The position numbers were made by a program, and so were the translations under genes. 64,000 nucleotides of DNA, from assembly GCA_038501195.1 (NCBI GenBank), contig JBBPUQ010000006.1, forward strand, positions 3,906,001 through 3,970,000. Reading direction: 5' to 3'. Position 1 is the stretch's first letter. Each line of letters begins with the position of its first letter. Positions 1 through 11,366 of the stretch are shown one piece after another. This stretch comes from Nemania diffusa. Taxonomy: Eukaryota > Ascomycota > Sordariomycetes > Xylariales > Xylariaceae. The notes under the pieces are model-generated. The model worked only from the letters and a program-made list of their open reading frames with translations. It made no database searches and was not told where the DNA came from.

Positions 1-54
1 GAACCAGGTCGGAGGATCAAGGCCAAGCGCGCAAAGGCGGCTGTTGTTGGGTGA
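1..54 (+). CDS. possible 3' end of a gene running in from the left
   Basis: Frame 1 is open from the first base for 17 codons and ends in TGA at 52-54. The encoded tail is basic (RRIKAKRAKAA) and the stretch is GC-richer than the sequence after it, as expected of a final exon followed by a 3' UTR. The segment is too short to assign a family, and another frame is also open here. This is a weak inference; the neighbouring sequence to the left would decide it. Confidence 0.25.
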   Translation, partial: EPGRRIKAKRAKAAVVG

Positions 55-1481
55 TATATCTTGTTACTCCATGTTTCGTTTGTGTCGTTCGGACCGGGGG
101 TTCGTGGAATACCTGGCTGCGAAACCGTCGCTACAATGACCGCTACCACCTAAGTAGGTACTGTATTGATGGCATGTACTGTACAGAGTCCCCCGGCTCC
201 TACATATCGTGCTGGTGGTGCTGCAGCATGGCTTGCTGACATGGCTTGTTTATTGGGCGCGCAAGGCGTAACGGTTCGTTTGCTACCTCCTCGCAGCGCT
301 GCTCGGGACCCCTGAATGGCCTAGGCGATCCCCACGTCCAAGTGCGCGCCCTCGCGCTGCGTCTAGGTACTCGGGAGGCAGGTAGACTACTTAATCGACC
401 CTCCTCTACAGAATACCTTAGCAGCCCGTAGGTACTGTACGTACACTAGGCAGTGATATCCCTGCCGACTAGCCAGGATCCTCAAGGGCGAGCTAAACCC
501 CTTTCTGCCCTCCTCGATCGCTGGTGGGCTCAACCTGAAACAGTCCAGGAGATCCGCCGCGCTCATCAGCACACGATTGATTCCGCTTTGGCGTTTCGAA
601 ACACGCCCGATGGGGGGTTGCAGCCGCCAATGAGCATCGCACCTCCGGCCAGCGATCAGTTAAATTTAGTCGGAATCGCCTGGGCCCTTCCTCCTCTCCT
701 CCTCCCCTCCTCTGCCCTCCGCCTCTTTGCTGACAAGGCTGTTTTGTCCGACTTGTTTCAAGATATCCCGGGGGTCGCTGCAGTTGTCATTGGCCGGGCG
801 TTTATAACGAACGATGCCCAAGATGCCTTGAGGTCTAAGTTTTTCTATTATTTTACTCGTTTCTGTTTCTTTGCATTACTATAGAGTCATACTCACCCTC
901 CACTTGCTCCGGCAACCCCGGACGCCATGGTAGGAAGTGTGACGTTATGATGTGCTCACGTATTAATAGCCGTCGCGGCAGTTCCCAACGGACTGGCGAG
1001 ATTCCTATAACTATTCGCGCCTGCCCGTGTTGCACAAGCGCGCTACTTTCTTATGTCAGGGAGTTCGGTATGCTAGACGCTCGTCAGGCCATTCCAGGGA
1101 TGCCCCTTTGACTACATAATTCCCTTCGGTTCGAGTTTCAATAGTCGAAATGGGTGCCAGTACTGTAATATCGACAGTGTCACCACAGCCTCATCAAGAC
1201 ATTCTAAATAATATGGCCTAAACCTGGATGCCCGTAGACAATCGAAGCCTCTCAGTAAATTTGATTATTTAACCGTCGACGAAGGTATTACCCGTTACCA
1301 CCATGTCTATTCCCAGGGGTATCTTACGCTAACTCCTGCCGAATCCAGTCCGGAAAAGGGCAAATTGAGACCGCTCCATGTTCTAGTTGCTCAGTCCCAG
1401 ATGTCCTGAGGTAGTCAGTCGACAGCGAGCTTACAAGAAATCCAATGGGGCTATAATGTGGAGAGCCCGGCCTACTCCTAA
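55..1481. other. intergenic, no gene recognised
   Basis: About 1.4 kb between the left edge and the 3' end of the zinc-cluster regulator. Short open frames occur on both strands but none starts with a convincing ATG, has splice structure or resembles a known family. The hexamer TAGGTA occurs at 155-160 and 429-434, as it does in many other gaps in this window. Confidence 0.5.
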
Positions 1482-4432
1482 CTACAGCAAGGCAAATCCG
1501 GCTTCTTCAAGCTGAGGACCTTCCGGAAGCATCGGTCGGCCCTGCATGGGAAAAGGCCAAAACAGAGGATTTTCGGCCATATTACTAGTGACCGCGTCGT
1601 GTGCCGTAACCGCCGATGGGCTTGTTTGTCCATCAGGATTGACTCGTTTCCCTATGATGACACCCTCCGCCCTTCCTACGCCACTTTGCTCAGCACGCGG
1701 GCTAGAAGTAGCGCGTTGTCGCTTTCGATCAGGCCAACTAGAAATAAAGTCTTTCGTGGAGACATCAGGCACAAAGAAATTGAGGCTGTTGGTTGAGGAC
1801 CTGATTAGTTTATCAACTTCCTCCTGGACGGCTTTATGGGGAACGTCGACGTCAATATTCCACTTCTTAGCTAAAAAGCGCAAGATATTGAGGGCCTGCT
1901 CTGCGAAATGGTGACAAGGCGCCATCTCTGCCAAGTCAGCAATTCCCTGTTTGATGGCAGCCGTGACCTTGGGACTGAGCTTCATTGTTGATGAACCTGA
2001 TGGTGATGAAGTCTGCTCCCCACCGACACCAGTCATGGGTGAAGATGCTGCATGGCCGGAATTTGTGTGATGATGATCGGGTCGTGCAGTAGAGGTGCTC
2101 GATTCAGCGCCCGGGGATGTCGATTCAGTGGTGCTTGCTCCAACGGCCAGGTGCATAATGGACGAAGTAAGAAGAAAATATGGCACGAACGATGGTGTTC
2201 GGCGAAGGGTATATAGTTGAGAGTAAGAACGCAAGAGCCCTTGAATCGCATCTGCAGCCTGAGAGCAGACATCGCGCGGGAGTATTGCCGAACCAATGAT
2301 TCGCAATTTTATAAGTGGCCTAAACAAGAGTAAAATAGCAAAATGGTAATACATGCTGACACTTAATTAGAACGACTCGTGGGAGTGAGGATTGACATGA
2401 AAACGGGAGTGAGCGACTCACTGAGCAAAAAGAACAGCCGGTGTGAAGTTATGACCCAAACGTAAAACTTCGGGAATGCTGTCATACCAATTTAGATACT
2501 GCGTGTATATACTAAGTAGGTCTCGGCTCGTAAGGGGTCTCCCAGGTGAGTGTAGGACGTAGAGGGACTGGTGGACTAGCTCGCTGAGTTCACAAAAACA
2601 TTTGTACACAGACCGCACGTTTGACGGCTGCTCACAAGAACGTTGAAGCGGGGCTCCTTGCCATGACTTAGTTATTCAGCGTTTTCAAAGAGGGGGGTTT
2701 TTTGATTCAGATTTTTTACTTACCATCGTCTGTATATGGTATCCACAGCGAAGCCTCGATACCGTCGATAATGGCTGGCTTTGGCGGTAGATAAGGGAAA
2801 CATGAACATTGCGGTAGCGATCCGGTTGCCAGCGACCACGCACTGGATTACTGTTGGTATTTCAAACGACACGTTTTATGATGGAATGGAGACTGACTGG
2901 TCAAGGGCAAAAGCACCCCAAAAGGTGGCTGCTTTGACTGCAAGTTCATCTTCGTCGCCATCATCGTTCAACCGATGCAAGCCCATTTCGATGGCAAGTC
3001 GCACACTCTGTCCTGCGTAGTACCACGACTCAGAATCCCTCCCACAGCTCGCCTCGCGAATGGACATTATCCCTAAGGCTTGAATGGTGGTCAAAGTATG
3101 ATTATTCGGCTCCCTGTATAGTAACCGCAGAGCCTCCTTGAAGAAATGATCGCCTGAAGTTCTCGGCTCGTTGGGATTCGCACGTGTGTTGGGTTGCGTC
3201 GAGAAACGGCAACCCAGGGCGAGCAAGGCGTTGACGAGGATAGGAGAGCAATACCGGTGCCGGCCGTGTACGTAATCTCTCATGAAATGTTCCTTGCTTA
3301 ACGAAGCAAAGGTGGGATACTCCCAACAGAAATATAGTGCAAGCAGGTGCTGAACGAGGCCCGAGTCGCTGGTGATGTTCGTCCATGTGCTAGGAGGCAC
3401 CTTTATCTCAGGGGATTCTAAGGGCGCTAGTACTTGGTCTACTCCCCGATATCGAACACCTTCCTCTGACTGATCCTGCTCTTGAAGCCACAACCCTACT
3501 CGGGAGCGTGGTGGCCCATCAGAAACCCATTGCATGTCCTCGGGGTGCGTACTTGGCTGTGATAGGGACCTACTCTGTGATGAAAAGTTCCAAGGGCTGT
3601 TCGCATCGAAATCCTGTTTCATGGAAGGACCCTGAGCTGCGGTTTGGTTCATTGCGCTGGCTCCGTAAGCACCCTGGCCCGCCATGTTCGCTCCGTACGT
3701 GGAGAGCGGGGGCAATGCGACGCCGGCCCTGAGCTCAGGCGGTTGCGCGTAACTGGGCAATGCGCTAGCGCTGGAGAGTGCTGCGGCGCCGCTCAGCCAC
3801 TCCGAGATGACCTCGATGGGCTGACCACTCCGTAGCCTCTGCAGAACATCTTCCCATAAATCAGGCCGGACGAGAGCGGAGAAGACGGTGTCGCTCTGCC
3901 GCTGTTGTTTTCGCAAGTCTTCGATTTCGTGCCGAAGGGTTTCCTTGGACTGGCGCACTGGAATCTCGTAGACGCAATCTATATCTTTTTGGGACTTACA
4001 TCGGCCGCAGGGTTTGTGACCGTCGCACTGAGAACGTGTTAGTCCCAATCTAGGCTATTACACTTGCAGCATGCCCTACATGCTGAATGCGAGCGGGGAA
4101 CGAGAACTGAACTGAACGGGGGCGTGCGAATATGTAGGGGTCTAGGCTGCAGTAGCAAAAGCCGCACAACCATAACAATACGGGTTCGATTCACGTACTT
4201 TGGCACGCTTCTTCCTGCACTCGGTACAGGCGTTGGGGGTAACGACGCCCAACCCTCGTCTGCGCTTTGAAGCCAGCGTAGCAGCCGGGCCGGTTGCGGC
4301 GGATGTCGAGGGCGCTTCGTGCTTTTGGGACTTGGACGAGGTCGAGGTTCGCTCTACTGACGTCCCACGGCCTGGATCCTCCTCCATAGCGGCGTTTGTC
4401 AGGATCGGCGGGGCATGCTCGTTCGAAATCAC
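1482..4432 (-). CDS. Zn(II)2Cys6 transcription factor, NIT4/NirA-like
   Basis: Predicted nuclear DNA-binding regulator of about 863 aa. Exons (minus) are 4432-4199, 4027-2898, 2842-2724, 2656-2422 and 2355-1482; introns are 171, 55, 67 and 66 bp and the total closes in frame. The zinc cluster has Cys at about residues 69, 72, 79, 85, 88 and 96, and the first intron falls exactly before the third cysteine. A basic KRRR stretch lies just upstream, and the segment after the cluster (RHEIEDLRKQQRQ) suits a coiled-coil linker. The fungal-specific transcription factor domain follows in exons 2-4, with LDHAWSLATGSLPQ and IEASLWIPYTDDGAPL, signatures of the nitrogen regulator NIT4/NirA subgroup, then LFAHMYYHFAILLLFRPLIK across the last intron. 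The C-terminal third is Ser/Thr/Pro-rich and low in complexity. Family membership is clear; the regulon and an actual role in nitrogen control are not shown. The start at 4432 is the first ATG in frame with the cluster. Confidence 0.88.
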
Positions 4433-6222
4433 AGCGCAGCATTCGCACCGCAGCTGGTACAGGCGGGAGGTGGAAGGCGGATCGAGGAATACGATGGCAG
4501 AGTGAGTCGCAAAACTTGCCCGGCCTGGGGAATAACAAGTATAGGCAATTCACCTATGCGAGCACAGAGTGCGCCAACCTACAGCCACTGGAATCGTAAA
4601 GAATAAATAATAATAGAAATCTGTCGCGAGTCTCCGCTCATCAAGGTACGTCGCGCAAAACTGACACGTAACACGACCGGGGAGGAGGACGTGGCGCGAC
4701 TGCGCAGAAGAGGGTAGCCGACTAAGAGTCGAGTTGAGTCAAGTTGAGTCAAGTCAAGTCGAAGTTAAAGAAACTAGGCGACTCGAGAAAGGCGGCGCGC
4801 TTGGTGACAGGGAGGGGTACGGTATAGTATGGTTAGCTAGGGAGGCTCTGACACGAGCGGCAACCTAAGCAACTCCGTCGTCAGCATTAAAGGACCAGAG
4901 CGGTGAACATGGTGGTCGGGTTTGAAGGTCAGCGAGGCTAGAGAAAGATACCTAGAGGATATCAGGGATATTGGAACTAGAGATTCTGGAGGAATACCGT
5001 CTCTTGCGCATAAGCTGTTGATATAGCTCTATACATACCTAGGTATAGTGTACAACCAATGAGTTGAGAAAGGTAGTGGGGTAGCTTTGATAATCAAGTC
5101 AGAGAGAGGTATGTTGAGCACGAGAAGGCTTCGTCGGTTGCTTGCGCGCTCGGTTGTGCCGCTTACCTGCGAAGAATGGCATAGGTAGAATTGAGGAGGC
5201 GGAGGCGGCGCAAAACGGATTTTAATCGACAAGTACAGAATACCCATTGAGGAAGGATGGTAAATAGCAAGAGCGTTTTAGTCTGGTGGCTGCTCTTTGA
5301 CAAGGTAGGTCCAATGTAGGTAGGTACGTCTCGTACCTAACCTAGCTGCATACAGGTTACCATTGGTCATTAGGCTTCAATGCCAGATCTCGCCTGCGTA
5401 GGGGGGGGGCCTGCACCTCGCGTGGGGCTATAGGAGTGAAAGCTCCCGGAAATACCGCCTATAACTTATAAATCTTGGTGCACAGACATACCTGCAAGAG
5501 GTATCTATCTAGACAATAATCCCTAGTAAGTTGCTGCAATGTGTTTTTGTTATAAATTGCCCTCTACTAAGTATTCTCTGCCCATTAACTACATCTTGTA
5601 ATGCCTATTGCCTTACTTATTGCTTCCTTCGCTTCAGGAGTCATGCTGACTTCGTGGTGGAGTAGGTGAAAGAAAAGAGGCAGATAGATAAGTTGGTGCA
5701 ACAGCCCCTTACCTCTCTTAAAAGAAAAAGGAAATATAAGGACAAGGCTTATAGCCAATTAGAGATTGACTATGCGCGCTCTCTTATAGCAACTCAAACT
5801 CGAGTAATTACACTTTGCTATCCCGTTCCATCCGTGTACCTATAGAATTTCACGGTATGTATACTCACTATTATATATTTTATTAAGAATTTTTTTTTAT
5901 CAACCCCCATTCCTAAATATCGATGCAATATTAAACACTCAGTACAGAGGTGTCTGCTGACTCGCCGTGGCTAGGTACTTATAATAGATGTTGGGGCTCT
6001 GTTTTACTATCCGCGTGTTAGTCCTACTAGAGTTAGAGCATCATATTAAGAAAACAGAACGGTTACACCTCCCGGGGTATGTTGCTCTTCCTATTCTAAA
6101 TTGCACCTCACGCATAATACATATCCCCGCAGAACCACCGAGTACCTACGCTATAGTGGCCTGAGCCTCGTGGTGAGACGTATACAACTATTACCGACGA
6201 TTGTATGCGGCTTAGGCGTCGT
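4433..6222. other. intergenic, upstream region of the zinc-cluster gene
   Basis: About 1.8 kb with no supported gene. The part next to the regulator (4433-5300) is presumably its promoter and 5' UTR and includes a pentamer-type tandem repeat at 4726-4766. Around 5301-5346 there is a cluster of TAGGTA/TACCTA motifs, and at 5401-5409 a run of nine Gs. From about 5460 to 6100 the sequence becomes AT-rich, with stops in every frame. The 3' end of the ankyrin/AAA gene lies at the right. Confidence 0.5.
4726..4766. repeat. short tandem repeat of GAGTC/AAGTT pentamers
   Basis: Eight imperfect copies of a 5-bp unit (GAGTC, GAGTT, GAGTC, AAGTT, GAGTC, AAGTC, AAGTC, then GAAGTT) lie about 300 bp upstream of the zinc-cluster regulator's start codon. 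No function is evident. Confidence 0.75.
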
Positions 6223-9001
6223 CTACGTAGCCAAGTCATCACGCCAACTAGCTGCCATAGTCCCACCCTCCTCACTTTGTAGGTAATCTGCCGCCCGCTG
6301 TCGAACTCTCAAGACAGTCCTCAAATGCTCCATTTGCAACTTCTTCTCTTCACTTTTTGCCAACATAAGAGCCGTCTTGACAGAGCTCTTGATTTCACGG
6401 CCGTTCAGCCTCTGCTGACTGAGCTCGTCGAAATCAGCGTCACAGAGTTCGTGACTCCCACCTAATCTATTGGTAAAATTCGTCCATACCTCGCGTCGTG
6501 CGGCCTCATCTAAGGCATCAAAAGGGATGATGAGGTCTATCCTCGATTCAAATGCCGCATCAATCGTCGCTACTCGATTAGTCGTGAGGAATAGAATCCC
6601 TTTGTAATATTCGAGCTGGCGGAGGAATGCTGAAAAGGGTAATTAGGTTAAGTGTGTTCTTCAGACATCTAGATTCTAGAATACTGGGACATACCGGAAA
6701 CGATTTCATTACGTTCTAGACTGTCTGTCTTACGAGCTTCGAGGAAGACATCGGCCTCGTCAATGAGCATGACGGCCTTCCAAAGCGCGCACAATTCCAA
6801 TGCCTCTTTCAGAGAGCGCTCAACGCTCCCCGCATCTGTGCCCAGATCACAGGCACTCAGTGTATATAAAGGAGCTCTTGTACGCTCCGCGACTAAACTT
6901 CTCGTCAGCAACTTTCTATCACATTGACATAACTTCTATACCTGACTCTGCTGTTAGAGTCTTCCCTACTCCTGGAGGCCCACACAGGAGGATGATGAAG
7001 CTCTTCCCTATTATATTGTTAGAAGTGTTGAAGTAATTTTATCCCGCCAGACCTTTTCAAGCTACCTTTTCCGACAATGAAGTCATCAAACCCGGTCTCT
7101 TCAATCTGCTTCTGCTTCTGCTTCGCAAAAGCCAAGATCAGCCGCTTCTGGTCTTCTTGCATGACAAGTTGATTGAATGCATTATCGTTCCATGCAATAC
7201 TTGCAAGGGCATCGACGTTTATGTCGCCTAGAAACCGTTAACAATTACATATGAATTACCTTCGCATTTTTCTCACTCCATTTTTTGTCCTGCACATCGA
7301 AGCCCTTCATCGTAGGTATGCAGAGGAGGCATTCGTTATTAGTGAGCGGACTAAGATCTTCATTACGCTCGCTATGAATCGATCGAACCACTCCTGTATC
7401 GGAGGACGAGAGCGACAGCCGCCGTATAGCAGCGCCGACATAATCCTCGGAATTTGAATCGCGTTCATTAGCCGACGATCGGTCACCCAGTCTTGCATAC
7501 ACAGGAACACGGTCGTCGCAGAATCTGTAATATGCGTAGTTATCGACGATAACTCTCTGTAGCGCCAATGCCACTTATCAGTAAGCAAACAATACAGATT
7601 GCAGACATCATAAGAATTTCTCACTCGAGTCACATTGAAGTGCTTTCTAGTCAAGAAAAAGCATCCTCTCAGACTTTCGAATGTTCGACCCCTTTGAATC
7701 AATCTCTCTTTCACCTTTTCGGGGTCAGGGTTGTAAGAAAGTGGGTAGATCCTGATATCAGTCAATTTCTTAAATCCATCGTACTTTTGGATTTTGTAAA
7801 CCACTTGTTTATAGCCAGTATAGGAACCGTTCCAAGCTACCACTTCAACAGTCAGATTGTAATATAGCGGGCCAGTCCATAGGCTATCGATCAACTCAAT
7901 TTCAACGATCCTCGCGGCTGATATCTCGTCTGCATCTTCTCGTGAGATTGCTATATCTCCAGGCTGGTATATTGCCCACAAGTACGCCCATTCTGTGAGA
8001 CCGCTTACTCTAGATTCCTCCACGGCAGACTGGAGAGGCCTCCATAATAATTTCAAAGTCTGCAGCAAAAGTTTTGCCTGTTCCGCTGTTTCAGGATCAA
8101 TTTCCTCTTGGCTGAGTTTGATGTAGCGCTCCTTCCGATGGAACAGTCCTATAAAGTTAGGAAGTTGCCTTCCCGGTACAGTAGGATATATAGTAGCTCT
8201 CGTGTGGCTAATTCCTACTCCACGGTAGTTTTCCAAGACTCGCGAAAGGAAGCCACAGAGCTTAGAGCCGTGAATATCGATTTTGGACAACATCCAAATC
8301 CCTTCCTCTTTCCGTTCCATATACTCCACAACAGCATATGCTGCATAGGGACCTTCGGCTAGATTTCTAGTGTTGCTCAAAGCCACTTTGTCGTCAGGGG
8401 CGTCTTCCCACTTCGACTTATTTTTGAATAAACACTTGATTTCAGACCTAGATCCGATGAGCATATCTGGGCCGGTACCGCCAATCCCGCCAACTCCATC
8501 GTCAAGACTGAGCACTGACTCGGTCTCGCCGCCACTTGGGACAGACTGATGATTAGGTACCATGGTTTCTGAGCGATCCCGTAACTTAGGATTTTGGGCC
8601 CTATCCCCATTATCAGCTGTCGAAAGATCGATAGTACGAGGTACGTTGAATTCATCCAGTCTTGAATGAACGAGGGCAGATGTAAAACGCTCATCATTGT
8701 GATCTGCGCCCTTCTCAGAGAGTAGCTTAACGATTGATCTATATCCCTTCAGGATCGCTATTGACAGAGGAGATCCAAGCCGCTCATCGTATACATTGGG
8801 ATCGCAGCCTTCTTCAAGAAGGGCTCGAGTCAGCTCTTCATTACCAAATAAGACTGCAATATGAAGAGATGCCATGGCGAGTGCATTGAAAAATCTGATG
8901 AAAAAGATTTTGGCTCTACCAATTCTCTCAGTAGACCAGTATTTCAACAAAATCATCATTGATATATTTGAGAAAAGAGAAGGGGACTCAAATAAACACA
9001 T
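6223..9001 (-). CDS. ankyrin-repeat AAA+ ATPase with a DUF7025-type middle region
   Basis: Six exons (minus): 9001-7625, 7556-7277, 7227-7066, 7007-6942, 6892-6695, 6629-6223; introns are 68, 49, 58, 49 and 65 bp. The product is about 829 aa, or 787 aa if the methionine at 8875, just before the first ankyrin repeat (ASLHIAVLFGN), is the true start. Order of domains: two ankyrin repeats (about residues 43-100); a Ser/Gly-rich linker; a large middle region resembling the domain found before AAA modules in many fungal proteins (RVIVDNYAYYRF, then ECLLCIPTMKGFDVQDKKW); and one AAA+ module with Walker A GPPGVGKT (616-623), Walker B LIDEAD (671-676), sensor LTTNR (709-713) and an arginine finger in AFESRI. 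A helical lid follows to the C-terminus. All ATPase residues are intact. This class is usually uncharacterised in fungi. It is divergent from the HET gene. The family call is firm; function and start are uncertain. Confidence 0.85.
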
Positions 9002-9449
9002 GCTTTATTTAAATGGTTAGTCTGGGTAAGCCTTATTGGACCCCAGGACCCAGGCAGGCCTAGGCAACGATCGTGTTGATGTAGGTGATCAATAACTGTG
9101 TTGGCACCAATCACCAGCTACAATCACCAACTGATATACGCATACAACAATTCATCAAACGATGGAACGTTGAATATCTTCAGCCAATGGGCAAGGCCGC
9201 GTGACGAAATTGTGTGCCATCTGGTCCTACTGCACAATTCAAAGGCAATTGTTAATGCCTAACCCAGAGGCTGGCGAGTCGGGCGGTACCTACAGTGCAT
9301 CCTCACACAAGCCCAAGCCTATCCACGTAGGTAGTTTAGGAGCTTCACGCCGCACTGGATGGCATCAGATGCCCACATACCAGCAGTGCTGACAATCTTC
9401 AGTAGTAGTTGTTTCCTTAGGGTTCATCTCATCCAATCGATACCGCTCA
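9002..9449. promoter_or_regulatory. shared divergent promoter region between ankyrin/AAA and HET genes
   Basis: These 448 bp separate two genes transcribed away from each other, so both promoters must lie here. I see no unmistakable TATA box or known operator. The half next to the HET gene contains CCAAT-like and CATCCAATCG sequences close to the start codon. Function is inferred from the geometry only. Confidence 0.45.
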
Positions 9450-11366
9450 GTGGAATATTCAAAACAACACAGAATGTACAACAATCTTGATCAATCGAAG
9501 CACCAAGTCAGGTTGCTTCGGCTACTTCCTGGCCACGGCTCCAAGAGTGTCCACTGCGAGCTTTTCACCATATCCCTAGACGAGCCAAGTGAGTTCGAAG
9601 CACTCTCTTATGTATGGGGAAGTAAAGAGGACCCTGTACAGATCATTCTCGGTGGGCAGGTCAAAACCGTCAGAAAAAACTTGGGGTCAGCACTTCATCA
9701 CCTGAGAAATGATGAAAAAGAGCGCGTACTGTGGGTTGATGCCGTTTGTATAAACCAAGACGACTTGGATGAGCGTAGCTCCCAGGTGCAGCTGATGCAA
9801 CGGATATATTCAGGTGCTTCTCAGGTTGTTGTCTGGCTCGGCCCACTTGACCAGCGTGATGAACAAATTATCAAACTCATCAGGTGGTTAGTCAGTGATC
9901 CGAGATTGCATTGGACTGCTATCCCAGATATAGAAAATGAACTTTGGAGACTATTTGGCGTCCTTCGCGATGAATGGTGGTCGCGCATCTGGACAGTTCA
10001 AGAAGCTATCCTAGCAAAGCAGATTGTATACCATCGTGGGAACATCCACCTATCTAGCCATGACCTGACTAGTATGGCCGAAAGTTTCATGGAGCACGTC
10101 TACGCGAAGAGATGTTGCCAGACCTTGAGGTTTCCGAAGTACGGAGTAGATGTAGCTGAGACCATCGCAGATATGATGGATAACATCCTACAATTACATC
10201 GGTTTTCGTTGGGGACTCGCAATACTAACTTCGACGAAGTTGTTTTGCTATTTCGACACAGGCAGGCGACTAACCCTCTAGATATGGTCTATGGCCTCCT
10301 GGGAATATCCTGCGGCATCAAGGAATCCTCAATCAACTATAATTTCAGCAAGGCCAAGGTGTATGAATTGGCAGCAAGGGACAGCCTTTCGCACAATAAC
10401 AATCTGAATATACTCAGTCATATATCACGTGGAGAAGCAGCCGAAGGCCTTTTCTCCTCAGATTACTTCGTGAGCTGGCCAGAGGATACTCCATCTTGGG
10501 TACCAGACTTGACGGCCATGAACGCAGAAGACAGCCGCAATACCGATTTCATAAGATACAGGGCCCCATTCTTGAATCTCTACAATGCATGCAGGACATT
10601 GACTTATAAGTTGACGAGAGATGATCTAGTCGGGAAGCTACATCTCGCTGGAGTTTGCTGCGACACAATTGAGAAGGTTAGTAAATATGCTTCCCAGAGA
10701 GCCTCGAGTCACGAGATCGATGTCATAAAAGACTGGCGCGATATGGTTGGGATGGAGAAAGAGCCAGGCAAAGACTACGTCGGAGGGGACACGGTGTCCG
10801 AGGCCTTCTGGCGAACCTTGTGCCTAGACATATATACGAGTGCTGTTCCAAGCCGGGGCCAAGATAGATTCATCAGGCGAGCCGGTGCAAAAGACCGTGA
10901 CGCGTATCTCATGTTTTGGTACGTAGCCCTTACGGCTCCGAAATATTGTAGCCATGGTAGCCTCACACAAGTCATACTAACATTTTCATTGCCGCGCAGG
11001 TACATGCGGATTTCTAGCCAGGACAGAGTGACTTTTCAGCCGGGACAATCCAAGGCGATCAAAAGAATATATCGATTTCCTGGTCATGTATCAAAGGCAA
11101 TTGCGCGGCGGAGGTTTTTCATTTCTCGCAAAGGGTACATGGGATTGGCACCCCTTGGTATCGAAGTTGGCGACCGCATATGCGTTCTTGCTGGTGGTAG
11201 AGCACCTTTTATTTTGCGACCCGTCCAGCAGAATGACGGCGAGGCGAACTCGCCACTTGTGTGTCGTCTACTTGGAGATTCGTATGTTCATGGGCTTATG
11301 GATGGTGAAGGGTTGAAGTTAGTGGATGATGGTCCATTAAAAGTAGAAGACTTTGAGCTAATTTGA
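9450..11366 (+). CDS. HET-domain (heterokaryon incompatibility) protein
   Basis: A single uninterrupted exon coding 638 aa. The N-terminal HET domain is plain: FEALSYVWG (about 49-57), NLGSALHHLRN (77-87), LWVDAVCINQDD (94-105), and QVQLMQRIYSGASQVVVWLG (112-131), followed by RDEWWSRIWTVQEAILA, the usual end of the domain. The C-terminal half is the long unclassified tail common to fungal HET proteins (LDMVYGLLGI, SWVPDL, then an FRF/ARGRRF-like C-terminal segment near FISRKGYMGLAPLGIEVGD). HET proteins are cytoplasmic and several trigger programmed cell death when non-self partners meet during hyphal fusion; no partner is known for this one. Base composition is moderately AT-leaning, unlike the GC-rich M24, MFS and SDR genes in this window. 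It lies head to head with the ankyrin/AAA gene. An earlier ATG is absent in this frame, so the start at 9450 is reasonable; an internal one lies at residue 9. Confidence 0.93.
   Translation: MEYSKQHRMYNNLDQSKHQVRLLRLLPGHGSKSVHCELFTISLDEPSEFEALSYVWGSKEDPVQIILGGQVKTVRKNLGSALHHLRNDEKERVLWVDAVCINQDDLDERSSQVQLMQRIYSGASQVVVWLGPLDQRDEQIIKLIRWLVSDPRLHWTAIPDIENELWRLFGVLRDEWWSRIWTVQEAILAKQIVYHRGNIHLSSHDLTSMAESFMEHVYAKRCCQTLRFPKYGVDVAETIADMMDNILQLHRFSLGTRNTNFDEVVLLFRHRQATNPLDMVYGLLGISCGIKESSINYNFSKAKVYELAARDSLSHNNNLNILSHISRGEAAEGLFSSDYFVSWPEDTPSWVPDLTAMNAEDSRNTDFIRYRAPFLNLYNACRTLTYKLTRDDLVGKLHLAGVCCDTIEKVSKYASQRASSHEIDVIKDWRDMVGMEKEPGKDYVGGDTVSEAFWRTLCLDIYTSAVPSRGQDRFIRRAGAKDRDAYLMFWYVALTAPKYCSHGSLTQVILTFSLPRRYMRISSQDRVTFQPGQSKAIKRIYRFPGHVSKAIARRRFFISRKGYMGLAPLGIEVGDRICVLAGGRAPFILRPVQQNDGEANSPLVCRLLGDSYVHGLMDGEGLKLVDDGPLKVEDFELI

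Noticed and set aside
453..884. 143-codon open frame on the plus strand
   Set aside because: It starts at GTG, not ATG, shows no domain or splice context, and its composition is not clearly coding.
4100..4200. GGTTCGATTC sequence resembling a tRNA T-arm
   Set aside because: The surrounding 90 bases do not fold into a cloverleaf and the site lies inside the first intron of the zinc-cluster gene.
7245..7574. apparent frameshift between two frames of the ankyrin/AAA gene
   Set aside because: A 68-bp intron (7557-7624) with GTGAGA donor, CTGAT-like branch site and CAG acceptor joins the frames at TR-RVIVDNYAYYRF, so the gene is not broken.
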